NCBI GenBank assembly: GCA_022701365.1
Contig: JAKUHH010000092.1
Location: 160,526-224,525, forward strand
DNA from: Mycocentrospora acerina
Taxonomy: Eukaryota; Ascomycota; Dothideomycetes; Pleosporales
Direction of reading: 5' to 3'
Length of the DNA: 64,000 bases
A program made the translations under genes and the position numbers. Below, piece after piece: positions 56,501 to 64,000 of this stretch. A model generated the notes under the pieces. That model did no database searches and was not told the origin of the DNA. It saw nothing but the letters and a program-made list of their open reading frames with translations. The number at the start of each line of letters is the position of its first letter. The first letter of the stretch is position 1.

Positions 56501-57020
56501 ATGAACACAGTGAGTAGATGTAAAAGAAGAATGTACTTGCCATTGACTAGACTAACAAAACTGGTCGTGTAGATTAAATCAGTGTAGTACGTCACCCACC
56601 TACCTGCTCATTCATCTACCATCTGCCATCTACCCGTCTACTCAGCCATCCAGACACAGCAATCTACAAAAAAAACACGGCTTCCAAATAACCAATTAAA
56701 CAACTAACCTTTTTTTCCATAGCTACGGCTGGGCAACCCTCATCGCCGCGGGCGGCGGAGCGTACTTTTTCGCCAAACGCTCGATCAACGCGGACCGCGC
56801 GGTAAGAGCAGAAGCAGACCGCGCAAAGCGCGAGCAGCAGTACAAGCTCGAGCAATCGATTGCGCACGGCGCGACGGCAGAGTACGGGGGCGGGGCGCAG
56901 AACCCGTCTGTGCAGGGTGGTGGGGATGTGGCGACGAGGCAAGAGGGCGAGGGTGTGACGAAGAGCAAATACGCGGCGAGTGATGTGTATCGGAGTCGCA
57001 AGGGGGATCGATTTTCATGA
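56501..57020 (+). CDS. Small single-helix protein, DUF4748-like
   Basis: Three exons (56501-56509, 56573-56586, 56723-57020) give 106 residues: MNT, IKSVY and the rest, with donors GTGAGT and GTACGT. Residues about 9-25 (YGWATLIAAGGGAYFFAKR) form a membrane helix followed by SINADR, the signature I associate with fungal DUF4748 proteins, probably mitochondrial. A basic helix with many Arg/Lys/Ala/Glu residues follows, then a Gly-rich linker and a C-terminal YAASDVYRSRKGDRFS. The second exon of 14 bases could be 11 if an upstream GTAGTA donor is used, which removes one Tyr. Confidence 0.7.
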
Positions 57021-57505
57021 GGTGTGGGAGAAGGTGGAGAGGGATGGAGAGGGATAGAAAAGGATAGAAAAGGACGTGGTAGTGTAAGATTTCAGCTGAC
57101 ATGTATGCATACAAGGGGCGTTTGTGGGTCATGGGAGTCAGTCAATTTCCACTCTTGCGGTTGATTGATTGATTGGTTGGTGGGTTTGAAACAAGTACGA
57201 TGAATGTATGAATGTATGAATGGATTTGTCCTGCAAGGTCAGGACTACTTCCAAGAGGCATGTGATTGTTTCTGTTGTTTACGGCCACTCAAGCAAACAT
57301 GTAGTTTTTTGTGTGATTAAACACTACCTCCGATAGACATGATGCTGGTTGTGCTGTTGAACGACGACTCCCATTAGGCAAGTATTTGTTTAAGCCGTTT
57401 ACACCTACCCAAGCAAACATGTGATTTCTTGTGTTGTACACGACTACCCAAGTAAACGCGTAGTTTGTAGTGTTTGTAAGAAAAGAGAAAGAAAAAAAAG
57501 ACTAC
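57021..57505. other. Short intergenic region with minisatellite
   Basis: The gap between two convergent genes is mostly the 40-bp repeat described separately; nothing else is seen. Confidence 0.6.
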
Positions 57506-57526
57506 TCAAGTAAACATGTTACTCCT
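57243..57526. repeat. About seven degenerate 40-bp tandem units overlapping the POM34 stop
   Basis: Units share the core CTACYCAAGYAAACATGT followed by a T-rich, TGTTGT-containing half. Well-kept cores are at 57285-57304, 57405-57424, 57443-57462 and 57501-57520, with weaker ones near 57244, 57324 and 57365. The last core spans the final codons and stop of POM34 read on the minus strand (N-M-F-T-stop). Confidence 0.7.
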
Positions 57527-58498
57527 TGGGCTGTCCCTCCGCTTCTCATACAACCATTTGTTGTTTAATCCCACGCTCGCTCGGCCCGTCGATGGGGTGG
57601 GTGTGCCCGGGCCATTGGAGGTAATGTCTCCAAACAGGCTACTACTATTACTACTACTCAGAGGATCACTCCCATAGCTGGAGCGCTTGGTTGTAGAGCC
57701 ACCCAAAGCGTCGCGGTACAGGGGGCTGCTCATATTTCCAGGGGAGTTTGACATTGACTTTGCGAGACTGGCGCCGAGCAGCGGCGACTGCGAGCCCTGG
57801 TTGCTGAAGCTGCCGCGCGGAGTGGAACGCTGGTAGCGTGGCGGGGTGACATAGTTGGGCGATGCGTAGACGGCGCCAGAGGTTGGGGGGGAAAGAACAT
57901 CACCCTTGAGGCCCATGGCTGCGCGCTGCGAGGGGGTGAGGGGGATGTCAGCCATGTCGTCGGGGTAGTAGCGGCGCACGAGCGGCATCAAGGCGAGGAG
58001 GATGTTTGCGGCAAAGGCGAATTGGATGAGGATGACGGCCCATTCACTGTAGGGGACTCTGTGGACGAGGGCGCTGATGGGGGTTCTGGGGGTGTGTTAG
58101 CTTTGCGGTGGTGGCGGTGGTGGCGGTGGTGGTGAGAGTGATAGTCATGGGTTGGTGGTGATGGCAGGGGCAAGATTGACAGTAGTAGTAGTGGTGGTGG
58201 TGGGAGTGCAGTGGGCAGGCAGGGGCAGGACGCACGCAGCATATTCCAGCAGCTTCACCTTGGAGGAGATGGCGCTGGCGTAGAGGGAGAGAAACAAGAG
58301 GCCGCTGTTGGCGACGATGGTGCGCACGTTGCGCTCGTCAAAGGTGGTCGCATACTGGCGGCGGGCAATCTCGTCAAACTTTGGGTGCTTCCACGAGCCG
58401 TTTGGCGTGTCTTGTTGTTGCTGGTGCTGAGCTCTCGGCGCGGTGGGCGTGGCGGGCGTCTGGGGCGTCGAGGGCGGGGCCAGTCTGGCGAGGGACAT
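57506..58498 (-). CDS. POM34: Nucleoporin POM34-type
   Basis: Two exons (58498-58236, 58085-57506) give 280 residues. After a Pro/Thr-rich start comes WKHPKFDEIARRQ, then two membrane spans (VANSGLLFLSLYASAIS near 63-79, and WAVILIQFAFAANILLALMPLV near 103-124) separated by a short loop, followed by RYYPDDMADIPLTPSQRAAMGL, the conserved segment of filamentous-fungal Pom34, and a long Ser/Gly/Pro-rich tail with SPLYRD and a final WLYEKRR. Pom34 anchors the inner ring of the nuclear pore complex in the pore membrane with Pom152 and Ndc1. The 150-bp intron is rich in CACCAC triplets and keeps a GCTAAC branch site. Confidence 0.85.
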
Positions 58499-58971
58499 GG
58501 TGGCGGGAGTGTGTTGCGGTGAGGTGTGTTGTGTTGTGTTGTGTTGTTGTCGTGTTGGGCGTGGTGTTGCTGGGTGCTACTGGTGTTGCTGGGCCGGGTC
58601 GATGCGCGATGCCTGTGTGGATGACTGGGCGCGGTGGTTCCTGTGGGTTAGTAGTGGCTGGCAGTGGCTGGCAGTGGCTCGTCGTCGGTTGTCGTCGTCG
58701 TCGTTGGGCAGACACAGACAGACAGCTACCGTGGCATGCCCGTGGTTGCGCGTGCAGCCAAACAGACCGCGCTCGTCGAGGCGCAACAGAGCTTTGTTTT
58801 GGCGGCCATGTCGGAGCTTGCGCGGGCCCAGCGCCGACGCTGACGTGCCGGCCCTCACCCCCGCCCGCGCCGCCAGTCGTCCCATAGCTCGTGGGCAGTC
58901 GCCAGCCGTCGCCCTCACACCACCGCCTCATCCATTTCCTGCTCTGCCGCCCCCCGCAACCTGCCGAGAGC
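58499..58971. other. Divergent promoter region
   Basis: A 470-bp GC-rich stretch separates POM34 from the AMP-binding gene. TGTTGTGTTG repeats occur at 58510-58550 and TGGCAGTGGC repeats at 58650-58680. No gene is seen. Confidence 0.5.
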
Positions 58972-60828
58972 ATGCCCGGACTCATCGACCAGCTCGACGG
59001 CGCCATCGCCGAGCTGCTGGCCGGCTGGAACGCCTACACGTCGCTGCTGCTCGCCGGCCTGCTCGGCTTCGTGGGCTGGGTCATCTACGACACAGCCGAC
59101 GCCGACACGCACCCGCTGCTGCTGGCCCGCCAGGCGCAGGCCTCGTATGTGCGCCAGCCCGGCGAGTCGGCCGTCTTCAGGTCGCCCGAGACGCCCCATG
59201 GCTGTGCGTGTGCTGCCCGTTGCTGTCGGGGGGGTGGCCTGGGAGAACATGGCCATCCGCCCCCGACTGACTGCCCGCCTGCCTGCCCACCTGACTGACT
59301 GCCACCCCAGACCCCCTCCGCACCGGCCTCGCCGTCAAGCCCCCGGGCTCGCCCATGTACTCGGCCGGCAAGGACGGCGACCTGCGCGACGTCTGGCGCC
59401 GCGTCACCGGCGAGATCCCGCTCGAGAAAAAGGCCAGCTCCAGCGGCACCGCCACCATCGTCACCGTCCACGGCAAGGACGACGTCGAGGAGCACAATGT
59501 CGCCGGCATCTCCACCGAAATCGCCATCCTCGGCAAGCACCTGCACGACCACGGCGCCACCCGCGTCGCCGTCTACCTGCCCAACAGCCTCGAGTTCCTC
59601 GCGACCCTCTTCGCCGGCGCCTTCTACGGCTTCACCCCCATCCTGATCCCCTACAACCAGCCACACCCCACCCTCATCGAGCTGCTCGTGCAGACAGGCG
59701 CCGATGCGCTAATTGCCGGCGCTGGCTCCATCCCGCTTGCTGATGTCACCCGCGCCGTTCCGCGCCTGCGCCAGATTGTGTGGACCGTGGAGAAGACGAG
59801 CAGGCACATGGACTGGAGCGAGATCCCCGAGGGCATTGGCGGCAACATTGACGTGTCTGTGTGGCACCAGCTGGTCCAGGACCACGCCCACAGCGCCGAG
59901 CCGCTGCCTGCCAGCACCGCCAAGGCACCCGGCGTCGTCTTCCTCTGGCAGGAGGCCGTGGGCAAGCCGGCCGAGGCCGTCGAGTTCACCCAGCAGAACC
60001 TCGCCGCAGCCACGGGCGCCCTCATCACTGCTCTGCCCTCGGCCCACCGCATTACCGCCTCTGACACGCTCCTTCCCGCCGACGCCTTCACGCACTCGTA
60101 CAGCCTGTGCCTCACTCTCGCAGCCCTCTTCTTGCACGCAACCGTCATCATCAACTCGGTGGCAGGCCCTGGCGTTGACCTGACCCTGGCCACTCGAAAC
60201 ACGGCCCCGACCATCACCGTCATCTCCGCCGAAACCGCTGCAAAGCTTCACAGCACCACCACCACCTCCATCACGAGCGGCCTGAGCAAGTTGGCCCACT
60301 ACCTCGAAACCCGCATGCTCGCTTCTGGCCGACTGCCCACCGACAACCTCCTGTCCAGGCTCAACGCACCCACCAGAGCAGCCATTGGCACCACGCCTGG
60401 AAAGCTGCGCCTCGTCTTTGTTTCTGAAAGAGCCGGGCTCAACACGCCCCCATTGACTTCGGAGGATCTGTCCGACCTGCGCATCTACACAAAGGCGCGC
60501 GTCGTCTACGCCTTGACAGCCGCCAAGGTTGCCGGAGCGGTTGCGCAAACAAACGTCTACGATTACCGGACCGACGCCACACCCGCAAACAAACACAGCC
60601 ACTTTGGCGTGCCGCTAGGCAGTGTGGAGATCAAGCTAAAGGACACCGCCAGCCACAAGACCACCGACGAGCAATCTGCAGGAGAGTTGGTTGTGACTGG
60701 ATCGTCTGTAGCGGGTGGCGTTGCTTCTTTGGGTGTCACTGGTATGTTGTTTGTACCCTATCAAACACACAAGATACTGACTTGCTGCAGCAACTGTTCG
60801 CGACGACCACACGTTGGCGTATGTATAG
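58972..60828 (+). CDS. ER-anchored AMP-binding (acyl-adenylate-forming-like) protein
   Basis: Three exons (58972-59203, 59311-60741, 60791-60828) give 566 residues. A membrane anchor (SLLLAGLLGFVGWVIY, about residues 24-39) precedes HGYPLRTGLAVKPPG, formed over the first splice, GDLRDVWRR, VAVYLPNSLEFLATLFAGAFYGFTPILIPYNQP and later LGVTATVRDDHTLAYV at the end. The order matches the N-terminal large domain of fungal long-chain acyl-CoA-synthetase-like proteins. The usual phosphate-binding TSGTTG-type P-loop is replaced by VVFLWQEAVGKP, and the C-terminal small domain with its catalytic Lys is missing, so classical ligase activity is doubtful. It may be a membrane-bound non-catalytic or regulatory homologue. 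High GC third-position codon use supports a real, well-expressed gene. Confidence 0.8.
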
Positions 60829-62234
60829 ACTACAACGTGGAGCAGGCAAGATGTGAAATAAATAAATCTATATGCATGCACACACAATTCGCGTCGACGT
60901 CTTTTACCCCCACAGTCTTGTCTTGTTTGATTGTCGTATGAATCACAATGCATGTACCTCCCGTGCCGTGTTAAGTCGTGATTTTATGAGTTAAGTCGTG
61001 TTTTTATGAGTTGACGTTGACTTGTCGGTTTGCATGTTCAAGTGACAATGCTGGGCTTTGCACATGCTCCAGCAACGCTTGCCCCACAAGGCGCCGTCTC
61101 GCATGCGACCCCCACTCAACCCGGCGCTTGATTTCCAAACACTAACAGTCCTGAGGCTAGAATAGCCTCACGAGCAGCACATTATTCGCAGATCATTCGT
61201 GCGCCGTTTGACGTTTATTTGTCCAAGAGGGTGTGTACGGGTAATTTTGCCCGGCTCTCCTTCAACCTTGAACAGTGAGAAATAAGTCTATGCGTTGGCA
61301 TTCTACAAGATGGGAAACTATGCAAAAACATGCACCAAGGAAGCTGTAAAAACATTTTTACTATTATTTACATTTCAAGACATGTTAAATCAGTCCAATA
61401 ATTATACGTTTTTTTTCTCTTTGAATCTTCATTTCACTGTTTGCATTCTCCAAGGATGGTTTTCGTGGTTTCCCAATGCATGGCCTTATATCCTGCTGTT
61501 TCGTTGGACTGGGAGACTATATGCCAGGGACGGAGGGGTTTAAGTAATTACCAAGAAAGTTTTTGAAAACAACAAGGCACAGACGTATTTTGTACGTGAT
61601 TTCGCGAATTAATAATTACAAAATTACTAGATTTCTCCATCCTAGGTTTAGTGGGTTGGTAATTACCCAATTTTCCCCATCCATCCATGCTGGGTGCAAC
61701 GTCAAAGTTGTCACGTCTCAGACCAGCCCCGTCCCGAAACTTGACTTTTTGACACTCGAAACTCATGACGCTTTACATGCCAACAACGCCGCTCAATGAG
61801 GCTGTCCTAGAGTTTGAGGCTGGTGGATGCGCTTCATCATGTCCGTCCACTTGCAAGGAAGTACTACGGACTGCCGGCTGCAAGCACTTGTCAGCCATTG
61901 TTTATCACGCCAGATGCAACGGATATCCTCATTCAGCCTGTCGCCAAGATGATTCGAGCCGCTGACAAGCTTCAATTATCCGCCTACGCTTCTTTGCCCT
62001 GGCCATTGCACGTCTCGAAGCAGTGGGCACCACTATGGGTCCTGGATGAGATTTACAATCCTCCATTAAGCGCTCAGTATACCGTGTCCGTGCACTCAAT
62101 GCGCGGATTCACTCAATGCGCACCCATCGCCAAAACCATCTCAAGTAGAAATGAGGTTATTGAGCCACGCACAATTGCTCTTATTATGAGATTTTTTAGT
62201 GGATAGTATAGATAATATATGCAAAACTTTTGCT
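60829..62234. other. Intergenic, grading into transposon-flank DNA
   Basis: No gene is supported. Near 62086-62117 a GCACTCAATGCGC-type element occurs twice in direct order after a TATA, a possible outer end of the transposon that follows. The 130-codon frame at 61814-62206 overlaps this and has no family features. Confidence 0.4.
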
Positions 62235-64000
62235 CTACTTAAATTTGCTTAGTAGCCTAATCGCACGGCCTCTTCGTGACTGTAGTGGTAGAGGTGCAGG
62301 AACAGCTTTATGAGACTTACTACCACCTAACGCATCTACTACCTGTTTCCTGCGCTTAGCAGCTTGTTAAGGAGGCCTTAAAGCCTTCCTCTTACCCTTT
62401 TAGGATAATTAGAGAGCTTTTCTGGCGTTGTTCTCCTGTCTCTTACGCTCCTGTTCAGCTGCCTGCTTTGCCTTCTCCTTCTCCTTAACTGCCTTTGCTG
62501 CCTCCCTTGCTACACGCTTCTCTTAAGCTATCTTTTCTAGATATAGCTTATAAGCTTTCTTAAGCTCTTTTGTATTAGCTTTTTAGAGTTAAAGCTCCTT
62601 TTCCTCCTGCTCCTTTACTGACTGACAAACATGTGCTTCTTAAACCTTTCTTAGAGACCAGAAAACAGCACCACCATAGTACTCTTGACATTGTTGCAAA
62701 TCAAGAGGCTTGCTACGCTTCTGCTGCCTCTTCTTAACAATAAGCGCTTTTTAGAGCCCCTAGTTTTCAAGCTTAAGCAGCTCATTTTAAACTTAAAGGG
62801 AGTAGAGTGTTTAACTAAGCTTTTTAGCTTCTTCTATGTTTTTATCAACTACTGCCTTGTGTAACAGCCTTTCTAACTTCCTCTAATTAGTCTTAATAGG
62901 AGGTGAGCCTTCTAGTGACTCCTGCTTATCCTAAGTAAATCTTTTAAGTATCTTAGCTAGTTTAAACAGTAAGATGCCTGTTGTCTTAAAAGACTTTAGT
63001 ATTGTCTCTTTTTAAAAGGAGCATTGCCAGGCTCTCTAGAACAGAGGCAAGAAGTCACCTTTTTTGACTAGGAGGAGCCCCTGGCTATTGTGAAGGTAAG
63101 TTAAGAGCTCCTTTAAATACGCTGTTAAGAGAGGCTTAAACATAGCCACATTAAGTAGCTAGAGCGTGTAGGTTAAGTGAGGAGGAAGGATAGCAACAAG
63201 GATTCTATTCTTATCACAGTAATCTAAGAAATCTATAGAAACGTGAGATCCATGGCTATTAAGGATAAGTAGCCTTTAAGATCTCCTTGCCTTTGCCTTA
63301 GTGTGGCAATCAAACACCTGCTTAAGCCAGGCAAGGCCTATATCGTTATTAGTCTATCCTAAGGGTGACAAGCTGACAAAAATCTCGTGTTTCCTAGCCT
63401 TGATTGCCTCAACCCAGCTTAATCATATGCCCTTTTTAGCAGCCTTAAATATAAGGCTTAGCGGCAAGCTTAATCTATCTGCACATACACATGCTATAAG
63501 GGTTATCCACTCACGTGAGCTATCCTAGATAGCTGCTGTAACCTCCTTTTTCTCCCACATTCTCCTGCTAAACACTCATTTTGATTAGCTAGTGATACTA
63601 AGGAGAAAGCCTTTCTCATCTATATTGTATGTATTGCAGGGCATAACATTATACTTATCAATTTTCTCGCCTAACAGGTTAAAATAGAGCTTATATTTAG
63701 CCCCTGAATCAGCCTTGTAGCAATTGCTGTCTATACCAGTCATCTATTATGATGTGAGATAGTGTGAATTCCGGTTAATAAAGCGTGTAACCTAGCTCTC
63801 ACTTACAGTCTCTTAAGCCACACACAAGGCAAAATTTTGAATCATCTCTTGTGTAGGTAGTAAGCCTTGCTTAGTAAGCCTTTCTATATATTTAATAAGC
63901 TCCTGCTCTTGTTGTAGGCTAAGCTTTTAACGCGTAGATGCACTAGCTGCACGCAACGCTGTAATAGCTTAGTGCCTTTAAGTTAACATTAAACGCACAA
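62235..64000 (-). mobile_element. Degenerate pogo/Tc5-type DNA transposon (DDE_1 transposase), RIP-like decay
   Basis: Read on the minus strand, a transposase is recognisable from the right edge of the window to a TAG at 62237-62235. In order: a helix-turn-helix region (EQELIKYIERLTKQGLLPT), VTRFINRNSHYLTS of the CENP-B-like HTH, the first catalytic aspartate in NIDEKGF, a WVEAIKA segment, NNDIGLAWLKQVFD, the second catalytic block, which reads LILNSHGSH with Asn where the family has Asp, VAMFKPL, and a long Lys/Glu/Ala-rich C terminus. At least fifteen in-frame stops interrupt it, mostly TAA/TAG at places where Gln or Trp is expected. No second end or terminal repeat is visible because the element leaves the window. 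It resembles Fot1/Molly-class elements of filamentous fungi. Confidence 0.82.

Noticed and set aside
59709..60602. 297-codon minus-strand frame
   Set aside because: Antisense of the AMP-binding gene with skewed composition; no family features.
61814..62206. 130-codon plus-strand frame as a gene
   Set aside because: No recognisable domain and it overlaps a likely transposon end.

Overview
The window is nuclear DNA of a filamentous ascomycete. Short spliceosomal introns (about 45-70 bp, GT-AG, CTNAC branch sites), a Zn2Cys6 regulator, a highly reducing PKS, fungal MFS and rhodopsin-like families, and a transposon wrecked in the manner of repeat-induced point mutation (RIP) all point to Pezizomycotina. 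Dothideomycetes/Pleosporales is my best guess from overall gene style, not a proof. Coding exons were joined by reading splice sites, and reading frames close for every multi-exon model given as intact.

Layout. 0.9-8.1 kb: a CTD kinase (CTK1/CDK12 type) and GTP cyclohydrolase I, divergent across 2.2 kb of simple-sequence-rich DNA. 9-16 kb: an allantoate-permease-type MFS transporter, a Cys-rich coiled-coil hypothetical protein and a ten-exon DHA2 drug transporter. 16-25.5 kb: a PLP beta-family (cysteine-synthase-like) enzyme fused to a rhodanese, an HSL-type esterase, an EF-hand NADPH oxidase (NoxC/NOX5-like) and two tandem paralogous membrane proteins. 26-37 kb is largely housekeeping: sulfite oxidase-type molybdoenzyme, UBC7-type E2, a seven-helix membrane protein, tRNA-splicing endonuclease SEN2, a mitochondrial scramblase-like protein (AIM25) and a CE16-type esterase. 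SEN2 appears to carry two 5'UTR introns, each holding a C/D-box snoRNA copy with the same 18S rRNA guide.

37-55 kb looks like a decaying secondary-metabolite locus: Zn2Cys6 regulator and DHA2 transporter on a shared 281-bp promoter, a BBE-type FAD oxidase broken by a frameshift and a TAG, a Pth11/rhodopsin-like membrane protein, and a KS-AT-DH-MT-KR-ACP polyketide synthase without an enoylreductase domain and with an in-frame TAG in its AT domain. Both TAGs fit CpA-to-TpA change. 56.5-60.8 kb returns to conserved genes: a DUF4748-type small protein, nucleoporin POM34 and an ER-anchored AMP-binding protein. From about 62.2 kb to the end lies a pogo/Tc5-type transposase relic on the minus strand, full of stops, running off the window.

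The most unusual items are the duplicated snoRNA introns in the SEN2 leader, the PLP-rhodanese fusion, the tandem LPxY membrane proteins, the ER-less broken PKS locus, and a minisatellite that seems to have grown out of the last codons of POM34.
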